DNA of 64,000 nt, taken from Sorex araneus. Its lineage: Eukaryota; Chordata; Mammalia; Eulipotyphla; Soricidae. The notes under the pieces were generated by a model. It made no database searches. It was not told the DNA's origin and saw only the letters and a program-made list of their open reading frames with translations. A program made the translations under genes and the position numbers. Shown here piece by piece: positions 45,292 to 55,964 of the stretch. The DNA lies in contig NC_073307.1 in the NCBI RefSeq assembly GCF_027595985.1, forward strand, positions 39,593,823-39,657,822, in the 5' to 3' direction. The stretch's first letter is position 1. Each line of letters begins with the position of its first letter.

Positions 45292-45924
45292 ATCACTGTA
45301 TCACACTGTATCACTGTCATTCCATTGTTCATCGATTTGCTCAAGTGGGCACCAGTAATGTCTCCATTTGTCCTAGCCCTGAGATTTTAGCAGCCTCTCT
45401 TTACTCGTCCTTCCCAATGGTGCCACAATGGAGGCTCTTTCAGGATCAGGGGAATGAGACCTATCACTGTTATTGTTTTTTGTCTTATCAAATACGCCAC
45501 GGGGAGCTTGCCAGGCTTTGCCATGTGGGCAGGATACTCTCGGTAGCTTGCCAGGTTCTCTGACAGGGAGAACTAGACAATAAGCGGTTGAATTTCCTTC
45601 CTCGCCCCAAGCAGAGCCCCAGCAGCTGAAGAGCTCCAGAACCCAGTCACAGCCTTGCTCAAGGCCACTCTCCATACGCTCAGACAAGCCTCTTGCACGA
45701 AGAAACTGGCAGAGGAACCGAGGTGTGTGGGATCCAGAACTGAGATTTCCAAGCCTGCTCAAATCAGGACTAGGCCTCCTCCACCCAGATCCCCCTTTTT
45801 CCAGTAACTAGGCAGTCACATCCACAAACCGTCCCCAGTGCCATGTAATCCCACCAACAACCAAGATCCAGAGACTATAAAACAAAGCTCCCATGCCTGG
45901 CTGTCTTCACCGGGGCCCATTGGA
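45292..45924 (-). mobile_element. Complete composite element: M module plus RTE-tailed body (633 bp)
   Basis: Perfect 10-bp TSD GGGGTTATAT at 45,282-45,291 and 45,925-45,934. On the minus strand the order is: GGGGCCCCGGTGAAGACAG start; TTTTATAGTCTCTGGATC; GGTTCCTCTGCCAG; TATGGAGAGTGGCC (M module, to about 45,560); CTAGTTCTCCCTG joint; the GGCAAGCTACC/GGCAAGCTCCC body; CCCTGATCCTGAAAGAGC insert; GGGCTAGGACAAATGGAGAC; RTE-type tail; and (GATACAGT)n end. There is no tRNA head and no ORF. This is the only intact, TSD-bounded example of this architecture in the window. Confidence 0.85.
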
Positions 45925-45934
45925 GGGGTTATAT

Positions 45935-46171
45935 GCACTGTAGCACTGTTCATCGATTTGCTCGAGCAGGCACCAATAACATCTCCATTGTGAGACTTGT
46001 TGTTACTGTTGTTGGCGTATTGAATATGCCACAGGTAGCTTGCTGGGCTCTGCCGTGCGGACAGGATACTCTCGGTAGCTTGCCGGGCTCTCCGGGAAGG
46101 ATGGAGGAATCAAACTCAGGTCAGCTGTGTGCAAGTTAAACGCCCAACCCCCTGTGCTATTGCTCTAGCCC
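45935..46171 (-). mobile_element. RTE-tailed SINE
   Basis: It directly abuts the composite element's TSD. Tail GCACTGTAGCACTGTTCATC (a short piece of the tail is missing), ACTGTTGTTGGCGTATTGAA, body, head to TGCTATTGCTCTAGCCC. Confidence 0.93.
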
Positions 46172-47063
46172 ATACTAAAGACAATGAAAGTTCATTTCTC
46201 TCCTGAAAAAGCAATTTACAAGTACATAAAAGAGGAATGAAATCTGATATTATCAATGTGACCTTTAAAACACAGGTACAGCATCACACAAGGAATCTCA
46301 GATGTATACATATGTATATTTCCTATTTCTGTCCTAGAAGTGATGACGGCCCTGGAAAATAAACCAAGCTTCAAATCTTTGTTCTAAATACCATCTCCAC
46401 TAAAAGAAATCAAAATTTTTTTCAATAAATTCATGAATCCAGAGCCCAGAGAGCAAAAATACAAAGTCTGGAAATCTTGTGTCAAGAATTAACAAAATAC
46501 TTAAAAGGTCAAGATGAGTCCAAAAATTGCAGGGATGATCATGAAGAGACTCACATTAGCCAAATCTGGGGAAATTTGAGCATCGAAATAAAGTGTCAAA
46601 TGAAAAGGATATAAAACACTAAACAGAAATTCATGAGTGATACAGATGTAAATTAGAAAATTAATAAATGTATTAAAAATGTAGAAAAAATCTGATTTCA
46701 ATAGGAAGTCAACTAATAAATGCAGATGGCAACTTACATAACAATAGTTCAGGGAGAAGGCAGCAGTGCACCCAGAGGCTGGTCAGGGTAGAAGTTAATA
46801 AGGAACAGAATGTGAGCACATCTTGGGGATAATCCCAAGAAAAAGTTAAACTTAAAAGAAAAATGACTTTACAGTAAAGAAATCCAACCAAGAACAAAAT
46901 ATCTAAGGTTAAACGTCTCCAATGGTAGGACAATATTCCTTGTCTGGTTTTCCTAAGAAAAATGCAGTCTACACATGAGCACAAGCAAATGGATGGACCA
47001 AGTTAAGGGACTCTTATCTTGGAAACGGGGATGGTGGTGGGGAATCTATCTAGGTCATAAAAG
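46172..47063. other. Single-copy-looking DNA
   Basis: Minus-strand frames at 46,501-46,984 have hydrophobic composition but no recognisable family. Confidence 0.5.
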
Positions 47064-47075
47064 ATTGAGGACTAG

Positions 47076-47246
47076 AGGCTGGAGCGATAGCACAGCAGGT
47101 AGGGCTTTTGCCTTGCACATGGCCGACCTGCATTTGATTCCCAGCATCCCATATGGTCCCTGAGCACTGCCAGAAGTTATTTCTGAGTGCAGAGCCAGGA
47201 GTAACCCCTGTGCATCACCAGATGTGACCCAAAAAGAAAAAAAAAA
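47076..47246 (+). mobile_element. A-tailed tRNA-SINE
   Basis: GGCTGGAGCGATAGCACAGC, TTGCACATGGCCGACCTGC, TTTGATTCCCAGCATCCC, CCAGATGTGACCCAAAAAG and an A tail. Imperfect TSD TGAGGACTAGAG (47,064) / TGAAGACTGGAG (about 47,250). Confidence 0.94.
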
Positions 47247-47249
47247 GGC

Positions 47250-47345
47250 TGAAGACTGGAGGTATAACTCAGAGACAGAGTACTTGCCATGCAATGTGAG
47301 ATTCTGCATTAGATCCCCAGCATTGGGAGGCTGGGGGGAGACTGA
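47250..47345 (+). mobile_element. Short tRNA-Ala-like old SINE
   Basis: GGAGGTATAACTCAGAGACA, AGAGTACTTGCCATGCAATG and TAGATCCCCAGCA read like a tRNA-Ala-type retroposon without the shrew SINE body. A G-rich piece follows. Confidence 0.5.
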
Positions 47346-47786
47346 GAAAAACTGAGAATGTTCCAAACGTAAGGAAACTAAAAACAAAATGCAATTAAGT
47401 GCATGTATGATGCTGAATTGGCCCTAAAACCAAAATGAAAAGAAACAGTTTAAATAATTGGAAAATTTGACAGGCATCTGGGGACTTGAAGGCTACCCAA
47501 GAACTTACATCGTCTACCCAGGAACTTACATATAATTAGGAAATATTTTTAAAATTCAATGTATGCAACATGGTAATAAGTGCCATGAACAACAACAAAA
47601 AAGTAAATAAGGTAAGAGTAAAAGAATGTGTCAAATTGTGATAAAATGCTTTCTTAGCACAAGTCAGGGACAGCTTCAGAGAAAAAAAATTATTTTTTAA
47701 AAATGTCATGAAAGAAATGAAGTAGGAAGAATCATTTCAAGGAAAGGGAGTTATAGGCAATAAGAAGAGTCTCAAGACCAGTTGAG
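47346..47786. other. No feature seen
   Basis: A-rich. The phrase TACCCAAGAACTTACAT / TACCCAGGAACTTACAT is repeated in tandem near 47,495-47,530. Confidence 0.5.
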
Positions 47787-47799
47787 AAAGTACTGGTTG

Positions 47800-47987
47800 A
47801 GGCTAGAACAATAGCACAATGGGTAGGGCATTTGCCTTGCATGCGGCCGACCCGGGTTCGATTCCCAGCATCCCATATGGTTCGATTCCCAGCATCCTGA
47901 GCAACACCAGGAGTAATTCCTGAGTGCAGAGCCAGGAGTAACCCCTGTGCATCTCTGGGTGTAACCCAAAAAGAAAAAATAAAGAAA
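47800..47987 (+). mobile_element. A-tailed tRNA-SINE with duplicated B box, 13-bp TSD
   Basis: Perfect TSD AAAGTACTGGTTG (47,787-47,799; 47,988-48,000). The segment GGTTCGATTCCCAGCATCC occurs twice about 33 bp apart (near 47,853 and 47,880), so the internal RNA polymerase III B box is duplicated and a piece of the following body is lost. Confidence 0.95.
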
Positions 47988-48261
47988 AAAGTACTGGTTG
48001 CTACCCTAGCTGTGCACTCCCAAGGAAGCTAGAGAAGCCGGGTTAAGTAAGGAAGAGATAAGAAATAGAAGCCACAGAGAAAGGTGGCATCAAAGGCATC
48101 AGGTGGCCTTTGGATATTTCATTCTGTGAGAGGGAAAGCAAAGAAACTTTGAAGAAAGCACAGCATAATGAGCACATAGACTGATTTCTGTGCAAATTGA
48201 GGAGCACTATAGCAGCAGTAGTTATAGGAACACCAGCCAGGTTCTTATAATTTATGTATCA

Positions 48262-49115
48262 TCTGTATCACCTGTTGTCCCATTGCTCATCGATTTCCTC
48301 GAGCGGGCACCAGTAACGTCTCCATTCATCCTTGTTGCATGCTAGTGTAGCCCAGTGGCATCTGCTCACTCCAGGAACACAAAGATCACCAAACCATTCA
48401 TTCAGGGTCTTGATGAAGAAGTCCAACCATCTCGTAGGGTGGCCAGGGGTTCTTTTGACATCCATGGAATCCAGTCAGTAATGGTTCTAGTCCAATGGTC
48501 GTCTCTGAAATCTCATTACATGTCCGGCCCATCTGATTTTCGATGCCTTGGCAAACGAGGCAGCGTCCCTGATTCTCAATCATCAATGGAGGTCGGAACT
48601 CCAGATTCCTTCTCTCACTTGAATGAAATGTGATATTCTAAGCATAGCATTTTTTTTTTGGTTTTTGGGTCACACCAGGCGATGCACAGGGGTTACTCCT
48701 GGCTCTGCACTCAGAAGTCACCCCTGGTGGTGCTCAGGGGACCATATGGGATGCTGGGAATTGAACCCGGGTCGGCCGCGTGCAAGGCAAACGCCCTACC
48801 CGCTGTGCTATTGCTCCAGCCCCCAAGCATAGCATTTTTGATTCCTCTTTGGGAGACCCAAGTAGCGTCCTCATCCTGTTTTTGTAGGGCCCATGTCTCT
48901 GAGGTGTATATTAGTGCAGGAAGAATGGTGGCGTTGAAAATATGTTCCCGGAGCCAGAGGTTCTTCATCCTCTTAACAACTTCTTCAACAATCTTGAAGG
49001 AGTTCCATGCCGCTCTCTTCCTCCTACGCAGCTCTGGTGCCAAGTCATTCATCATGTTGAGTTCTCGACCTAGGTACACATAACTGATACATTCAGAGAT
49101 GTTTTGCAATGTTTG
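48262..49115 (-). mobile_element. RTE-type LINE, 3' part of ORF, split by a SINE
   Basis: The minus strand encodes the RTE reverse-transcriptase C-terminal region: VYLGRELNMMNDLAPEL, RRKRAAW, ALIYTSETWAL (49,115 to 48,840); then past the inserted SINE RISHFIQVREGIWSSDL, AASFAKASKIRWAGHVMRF, DVKRTPGHPTRWLDFF, HWATLA and RRYWCPLEEIDEQWDNR at the stop. Two adjacent in-frame stops follow ..WSSDLH and a frame break lies after GHVMRF, so it is dead. The element ends almost at the stop codon with GATACAGATGATACA repeats. The RTE identification is from known family motifs. Confidence 0.92.
48655..48824 (-). mobile_element. A-tailed tRNA-SINE inside the RTE LINE, 15-bp TSD
   Basis: A complete, well-preserved copy. 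Perfect TSD AAGCATAGCATTTTT at 48,640-48,654 and 48,825-48,839. It dates the RTE insertion as older than this SINE. Confidence 0.97.
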
Positions 49116-49752
49116 GAACTTATTCCCAGCAGCAAGGAGTCACTGAAAATAGAACTGATAGAATTTTCTGGAAAATGAGATAAGAGAGATCAAAATTGAG
49201 GGCATCTTCAAGAAATTATCTCTGGGTATCTAGAAGAATGGAATTCCCATTAATGAAACAGAGAATACTGCCACAGGATGAAGTAGGATATGAAAAGCTT
49301 AGAAGGTAAACTAAGGTACCTAAATATCCTTCAAGTGACAACATCAATTTAGCATTAGTATAAACTAAGTGGTACTTTGTAGAGAATTCAGGCTAGTGAT
49401 ATGTAGTAAGTCACTGGCAATTGTAACTGATATTAACCAGGGAAGGTGGACAAATAGAAAAGATATGAAGCCCAGTTATTGAAGCATCCATTGGGTAAAT
49501 GCCGAGAAATTAACAAAAGGAGACTGAAAAAACATAACTGGAGATGTAAATATGGAGGTACTGATAACTACACGAAAGCAAAAATGAAGACCATGTTAAC
49601 ATAAGAGAGCATGACCACTGAATCTTATGTGGTGAGTCACATAATCAGGTTTACCTTAATCAGGCTACATGGTAATATTATTAAGACCACTTCTGTGAGA
49701 GATGTAAAGTGAATAAGTGACTAGGTAAAACAAGAGAAGCCTTAGAATGGTG
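49116..49752. other. No feature seen
   Basis: A-rich spacer between the RTE fragment and the solo LTR. Confidence 0.5.
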
Positions 49753-49758
49753 GAGTGC

Positions 49759-50053
49759 TGTAAGAAAACACGCAACCCGGAGATTCTTCTGGTAGCGATT
49801 TATTAAGAGACCTTCTCGGGAAAGAAGAGGAACGAAGGACGAACGAGGAGGAATCCCATACCTAGCTAGGCAGCTTCCCCCCTTATCTACCCCTCGCTGC
49901 CTCCTTACGCCCAAGTGTCTGCAGCTGATAGGTTAGTCACAGCTTATGGGCGTGGCAAGACATCCTGTTTCCTCATTAGGAGTTGTTTTCGAAGCACACA
50001 GGTGTTGATTACAAAGAACGCTACAAAGCATGGTCCCATGGAGGCTCTCCACA
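49759..50053 (-). mobile_element. Solo LTR (295 bp) with 6-bp TSD
   Basis: TG..CA ends (minus strand TGTGGAGAGCCTCCATGGG to GTTGCGTGTTTTCTTACA) and a perfect TSD GAGTGC at 49,753-49,758 and 50,054-50,059. AATAAA lies at 49,799-49,804 (minus), about 40 bp before the end. The 6-bp TSD suits class II-type endogenous retroviruses. It is a different family from the 1,048-bp LTR. Confidence 0.92.
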
Positions 50054-50059
50054 GAGTGC

Positions 50060-50391
50060 TTTTCCACAAAAAGACATAGAGCTAAGTAAAGTGCATGTCT
50101 AGAAAAAAATTAGAACTTTGAAGGACTTCTTTTCTAAATACTAAAGTAATAATATATACAAATGAGAATAAAATAATACTCTATATAAACAGGATTGTTT
50201 ATAGCATTTATCTAAAAATTTGCCAATATTAGTCATTGTGGTAGGAAGAAGTATGTAATATTCTGGTTATGTTTTTAGTATAAAAGTTTTCATCTCTAAA
50301 ATAACAGTAGAAAAATGAAAACAATAAATAAAACACAGAGTTTCAAACATTTTGATCTTTGCTACTAACATAGATTAAGAAGTTCCCTTTC
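50060..50391. other. No feature seen
   Basis: A+T-rich spacer. Confidence 0.5.
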
Positions 50392-50392
50392 A

Positions 50393-50560
50393 GGCTGGAG
50401 AGACAGTACCAAAGGTAAGGTGCTTGCCTTGCAAGTGACCCATATTGGTGTGACCCCTGACACTACATATTGTCCCCTGACCTCCAATAGGGGTCATTGG
50501 AGGATCTTCCTACTGAGGAAGAAATGCAATAAAAGTCCCTGAGTACTTAGGTGTGCTCCC
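50393..50560 (+). mobile_element. Diverged A-tailed tRNA-SINE
   Basis: CAGGCTGGAGAGACAGTACC, AGGTGCTTGCCTTGCAAG, then a rearranged body and AATAAAAGTCCCTGAGTAC. Confidence 0.75.
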
Positions 50561-50699
50561 CAATTCTTCTTAATATAGGGCAAAATGTTCATAGATTCAC
50601 TTTTTCTATCATCCTATTCAAACCTAGATGAAGAATCTGTGCAGTCTCCTTTGTCATTAATAGTGATTTTTAAAAAATATCTATCTCCAAAACTTGGAG

Positions 50700-50808
50700 A
50701 GATGGGGAACACTAGGTTCCCCCAAGCACCTCCAGAAGTAATTCCTGAGTGCAGAGCCAGGAGTAAACACTGAGCGTCACTGGGTGTGACTCAAAAAGCC
50801 AAAATAAA
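50700..50808 (+). mobile_element. A-tailed tRNA-SINE, 3' part only
   Basis: CAGAAGTAATTCCTGAGTGC, AGAGCCAGGAGTAAACACTG, CACTGGGTGTGACTCAAAAA with an A-rich tail. The head is missing. Confidence 0.88.
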
Positions 50809-52082
50809 AACAGTAAAGATAATAATACTCAATTTATCTTTGATTTCACAAAATGCTGCACTATTACATGAGATTTCTTAGTTTCTGATATAGTTTCTAA
50901 TTAGTTAATTAGTAAACTATTCTCTTAGTTCTTAGTCCCTAAATAATTAGTGCTTGTCTTCCAGGCTTCCATTGTCTCAATTAGTATAGATTAAAGGCAA
51001 ATCTTCTTTACACCACACACTAAACTGGAATACCACTAAAGGGTACATAAATTAAGAACTCTTAGTGGAATTTTACATATTTTGTTTAACTAGTCATATT
51101 TTTCTTTCATATTTGTATCTGAGAAAGTGTACACCTTAAACATCAAGTATCACATTGGTGTGACAATAAAAAGGGTTTTGTAATATTTGTGATGGAGAAA
51201 ATTTGCAAAGTGGCGGGGGAAGAGGTTTGAATGATCATTCACAGAGATATAAAATTTAAACGACAGAGTCCTTTATAAGCTTGCCAACATATAAATTTTT
51301 GAGTATATTGAAAACTAAAAGCTCTGCCTTATAAAACTGACAAAATACATCAGAGTTTAATTGGCAGTGGAGTGATAGTGGAAAGATGTGGCTTAATTGG
51401 CTTTCTCTCCATTAAAAGACAAAACATAATAGTGTCATTTAAATTATTTCTAGTCATTAATCCTGCATCATCTATTACTTTCTCCATATGTTATAGCAAG
51501 AAGCACTCTCTTATTTTTCTAAAATGCTCTTCATACTTAAAAAGCATGTGAAAACAAAGTCCTAGACTCAATTCATTGCCTTTGGAGGCTCTCTGGAAAG
51601 TCATAAGCTGACTTTTCAATTCTGAATGGTCAGGCTGGGAAATATGGCTCATTCCATGACTAACCACAAACAGTGCTGATTCACACATCCATTTAATCAC
51701 TACTTTTATCTGTGGCATTAATTATTTGATTAGTTAATGATATGTTTCAGATGTTTCTCTTTACTAGGAGTTTCTACTCATTCCTACACTGCTTTACATG
51801 GCTGGATAAATTTCTCTAAAATCACAACACAATAATGGATGCCTCTGGCACTACCACAACATACAGTCATGCTCAATTGTGAAGAGAAAGGCGTGTTTGA
51901 GTGGTACATAAACCACTTCACATAAATCAGAGTAAACATTTTTTTAAACTTCTTATTTTTCAAGGGTCAATGCATATTCATGGAACATTTATAGAGTCTT
52001 GAGTCATTTTCATTTTACTACTTCTTATTACAGAAACTGGATAAGCTTCTCAAACACACAAGCATGAGTAATGAATCTATCA
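50809..52082. other. Single-copy-looking DNA
   Basis: 1.27 kb. The 75-codon minus frame at 51,491-51,718 has no domain that I recognise. Confidence 0.5.
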
Positions 52083-52345
52083 CTTATATCACTTGCCACT
52101 TGTCATCTCACTGATCCTCCATTTGCTCAAGAGGGTGCCAGTAACGTCTCCATTTGTCCCTGTTTCGTGCTAGTGTAACCCAATGATATCTGCTCGCTCC
52201 AGGAACAGGAAGAGCCTCAAATCGTTCATTCAGTGTTTTGATGAAGAAGCCTGACCATCTCCTTGGTGGGTGGCCACGCGGTCTTTTGACATTCTGTGTA
52301 ATCCAGTCGGTAACAGCTCTAGTCTAGCTGTCGTCTCTCTATCAA
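52083..52345 (-). mobile_element. RTE-type LINE, 3' end
   Basis: The minus strand reads, without a stop, TRAVTDWI, NVKRPRGHPPRRWSGFF, RYHWVTLARNRDKWRRYW and HPLEQMEDQ before a stop codon. It then ends in AAGTGATATAAGTGATAG repeats. Heavily 5'-truncated. This copy gives a cleaner reading of the ORF end than the one at 48.3 kb. Confidence 0.92.
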
Positions 52346-53109
52346 TCCATCATATATGTCATTCCAAGATTTCCATTTTATCTACCCTGCTTTCAGAGGA
52401 TCAATTTTAATGTAATTGATAAATACATAGCTTTATAAGTATAGCCATTTTAAAAGGGAAATTGGGATTTAAACATCCCAAACTGGCATCTTACTTTCTA
52501 TCTTAATTTCTAAGTATTATGCTATAAACTTAAAATCTATAAAGAAACTATTGCAACTTGGCCAGAAAGATGCCCAATGGTATATTTTATAATGGGAGTT
52601 GAATATAGTTTGAGAACTATAACTAATTATCTCAATTTTTCCTATTCCCTAACATTCCTCCAGTTCCAGTTTAGTAGAAGTTTCTGCTATTAAATTTAAA
52701 ATTACTTTTTACTGAGTTGTCCAATTTTTCCAAGTGTTTTTAAAGCAAAAACCTATTCTTTTGTTAGTATCCTATAGCAGACTGAAAATCGTTGGTGGTC
52801 ATTTTAGATTCAAACTTTCCACAGGGGAAAATAATCCTCATTAGAGGCAAAATTAAGTTATACTCAAAGACTAAAAGGGATTGTCATCTACCAGCTAGTT
52901 CTGACTGACCAATCACAGCTAGATATGAGAATGTTTGTAAAGTCTGAACCACTACTTGCTTTTCAGACAAACTTCCCAGATAAGATAATAAAGATAATAA
53001 TAAAGATAATAAACTTCAACTGTATCAATTTTTTCATCTTTCTTAGAAAGATGAAAATAATCATCTCCATTTTGAATAATTAGCATGAGAATTAAATGAA
53101 GAAAGAAAT
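52346..53109. other. No feature seen
   Basis: A+T-rich. AGATAATAA units at 52,980-53,010 are a minor simple repeat. Confidence 0.5.
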
Positions 53110-53272
53110 AAGAGAGAGTGCAGTGGGTGGTCAGCCTTGCATGTGGCTAAGCTATGTTGAGATCCAATATCACATGTGCTCCTTTAAATCTCCCCAAGAG
53201 TGACCCATAAGCGCAGAAACAGTGGTAAGCCCTAAAACTGCCAAGTATGGACCCCCCAAAAATAAAAAAAAT
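53110..53272 (+). mobile_element. Diverged A-tailed tRNA-SINE
   Basis: AGTGCAGTGGGTGGTCAGCC, CTTGCATGTGGCTAAGC, AAGAGTGACCCATAAGCGC, CAAGTATGGACCCCCC and an A-rich end. Confidence 0.75.
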
Positions 53273-53763
53273 TATCAATTAATAGCACCCACAATAATTA
53301 CTTAATTCCTCATATCCTGATGACCTTGATTTACTACACAGAGAGGGAATATCCACTAGTCTATGTATAAATTTTATAATTCATACTTCTGGGAAATTTA
53401 AGTCATAGCCCACTAAGTACTTGACTTTATGTCCAATCTCTTTTTTTTAATAAACACTATAAATACAGTACAGTCACAAATTTTCTCATTTTACTTATAT
53501 TTCTGAAGTATTACTGATAGAGTAAAATTTTAGTGATACAATGAAAGTATAACTTATATAGAGAAACGTAACAAATATGTCATGCATGGTGCTGTATTTA
53601 AATACTTGTCTTTAAATGCTTTGTTTAAGCACTAAGAAAGAACAAAGGAAACAATTAGTGAACTACGTTGGCATAGGTTATACTTTCTTATGTTGACTTT
53701 TGCACTCTTCAGTTCTATTTTGTTATATCTCTTCACTATAACACTGATGAAATTACATAACTG
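53273..53763. other. No feature seen
   Basis: A+T-rich spacer. Confidence 0.5.
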
Positions 53764-53940
53764 AGGTTGGAGAGAAAGCAAAATGGATAAGAAACTTGTC
53801 TTGCATTCAACCAAACTGTCCCCTGCCATGGGATCAGAAATTATCTCAGTCAGGAGTGATCCCTGAGCACAGAGTCATGAGTAAGTCCTGAGAGCTGCCG
53901 GTTATGGCCCCAAACAAAAATAACTAAATAAATAAAAATA
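53764..53940 (+). mobile_element. A-tailed tRNA-SINE
   Basis: GAGGTTGGAGAGAAAGCAAA, CTTGTCTTGCATTCAACC, CAGGAGTGATCCCTGAGCAC, GGTTATGGCCCCAAAC and an (AAAT)-rich tail. Confidence 0.82.
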
Positions 53941-54014
53941 ATAATAAGATGGTCTTATGGATCATGGGAGATTTATTAGAATGGGGAGAATGGATAAAGA
54001 GAGGGGAAAGACTT

Positions 54015-54178
54015 GGGCCAAAGAGACAGCAGTTAAAGTACTTTCCTTGCATGGATTTGACCCCAATTCAATCTCTGGCACCATATATGCTCCACTAGCA
54101 TCCTCAGAAATGACTCCTGAGCACAGAACCAGGAGGAAGCCCTGAGTATAGCCAAGTGTGGCCCAAAAGCAAAAACAA
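54015..54178 (+). mobile_element. A-tailed tRNA-SINE
   Basis: TGGGCCAAAGAGACAGCAGT, CCTTGCATGGATTTGACCCC, AATTCAATCTCTGGCACC, CAAGTGTGGCCCAAAAGC. Confidence 0.85.
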
Positions 54179-54180
54179 AA

Positions 54181-54597
54181 TGACAAGAGTTAATGGTTAT
54201 GTTCGGTATAATATATCATAGTACATATAAAACTAAAATAAATGCATAGTATAAAGGGAGAACTAAGCTATAATATAGAATTTTTATGGATGAATAATGT
54301 TCTTGTAAAATAATATAAGCTCATAGTCATCCCAATTAACTTCATCACTTAATAAACACTCAAATGGTCTCTTATTACCAGGTAATAAAAAGTGGGGGGA
54401 AAGAGTATCAAAGAACACCTACTCCAAGAAAATGGAATTACCAGTATAATCTATAGGACAAAACTATATAAAGTGGATTATTGTAAGGTCTGGAAAAATC
54501 ACTGACTATAATGAAAATACATCAGAAATACAATGCTTAACTTGAAAGTAACTTGAAAAGAGACTAAATTCAAAGAATATCTTTTAAATAGTCCTAG
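54181..54597. other. No feature seen
   Basis: A+T-rich spacer. Confidence 0.5.
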
Positions 54598-54850
54598 GTA
54601 GAGGTTGGAAAGAGAGCCCAGAGGCGAAGAATGCATTGCATGGACAAAGACCCAAGTTTAAGCTAAGCAACACATGTTCCTCAGCAACCCCAGGTATAAT
54701 CCTGGAGGATCCTGAGCATGACTCACTGTGACCCCAAAGGACCCCAAAACCACAGGGCCCCGGCAGTGACAATTCCTCAGGCCTGAGCATTAAACCATCC
54801 AGTCCAGAGAGTCTTGCATCACTGACAATGTCCCCAGGTTTCCTTATCAC
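54598..54850 (+). mobile_element. Old long tRNA-SINE
   Basis: TAGAGGTTGGAAAGAGAGCC, TGCATTGCATGGACAAAGAC, GGATCCTGAGCATGACTCA, then a second body part with GGCCTGAGCATTAAACCATC. Matches the layout of the long old SINE family. Confidence 0.6.
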
Positions 54851-54869
54851 TGCTTATGAGACCTACATG

Positions 54870-54870
<1 letters not shown>

Positions 54871-54909
<39 letters not shown>
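54871..54909. repeat. (CA)n microsatellite
   Basis: About 19 uninterrupted AC units. Confidence 0.97.
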
Positions 54910-54910
<1 letters not shown>

Positions 54911-54928
54911 TTAGAAAGAGCCTAAGCT

Positions 54929-55099
54929 GGGGACAGAAGAGACAGTGAAATAGGCAATATGCTTGCCTTGCATGCAGCAGACCAGGGATTGATTCCTGGT
55001 ACCATGTATGGTCCCCTGAGCCCTGTCAGGAGTGGTCCCTGGACACAGTGTCAGGAGTAAGCCTTGGGCACTGCTGGGTGTGGTTTGGGAAAAAAAATA
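54929..55099 (+). mobile_element. A-tailed tRNA-SINE with 10-bp TSD
   Basis: GGGGACAGAAGAGACAGTGA, CTTGCATGCAGCAGACCAGG, GATTGATTCCTGGTACC, CTGGGTGTGGTTTGGG, A tail. TSD AGCCTAAGCT (54,919-54,928) / AGCCTTAGCT (55,100-55,109). Confidence 0.9.
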
Positions 55100-55109
55100 A
55101 GCCTTAGCT

Positions 55110-55959
55110 ATGAAGCCGTAGATACTTAGAGAACAGAGACCAACTTCAGAGTTAGCCTAGTTTTCAGCTAAGGAGAAGCAATACATTTGAAATGGAAACT
55201 AGATCTCATTTTAAATGCAAACACTGAGTATGCATAACTTATAAACATTTGATTCTTGTGAAATATACTACCTAGGAAATATTTTTAATTGGCCACATCA
55301 TAGTAATTGTTCTACAGAAATGACCCTTTTTGAGCATCTAACATTTCCTTCTCTTCCCTTGAAGGATTAGTTCAAATATGTGCCTTGTATCCTTGTTCTA
55401 ACTAAATTGTGGAAGAGAAAACTTGAGAAGGTAGACCGCCATTTCTTAAAGTCAAATGTATTTTTAAATTTTGAATTTTCATATAGCTTTATGAGTTATG
55501 AGTCAATGAAAAAGGTGGAAAAGCATTTCTCAACATCAACAAGTTTGTTTTAGAGTCTTTGACAAATAGGTTGAACTAAATAGTTTAAGACTGTTATGTG
55601 AGGAAATCTTAGTAAATCTCTTAAAAGAATTCTCTTTGCACAGTACTTATAAAGTTGACATTCCCAAACTTTAAAGTCAGCAAAATAAATACAAGTAACA
55701 GTCCTATACCACTGGTTCCAAAATAGTAAATGATTCCCCCAATTCCTTCACCCCACCCTCACAACAAGTCTTATGTACCAGCTTGAGATTAAAAACAACA
55801 AAAAGCAAATTGACTATCCCTCAGTGCATGTTAGCTTTCAGATTTAGCTATTACATAGTAAATGTAGGCAACGTTATACTTAATGAAAGAAGGAACTTCC
55901 AAGTAATAGACCACAGTGTCTTAATAGCTGTTTTTACTTAAACAACCACCAAAATGGAA
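55110..55959. other. Single-copy-looking DNA
   Basis: No recognised gene. Possible L2-like text at 55,340-55,410 is too weak to call. Confidence 0.45.
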
Positions 55960-55964
55960 GGACA

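Noticed and set aside
48711-49109. A 132-codon minus frame as a gene
   Set aside because: It is RTE LINE ORF text running into an inserted SINE; the last third is SINE translation.
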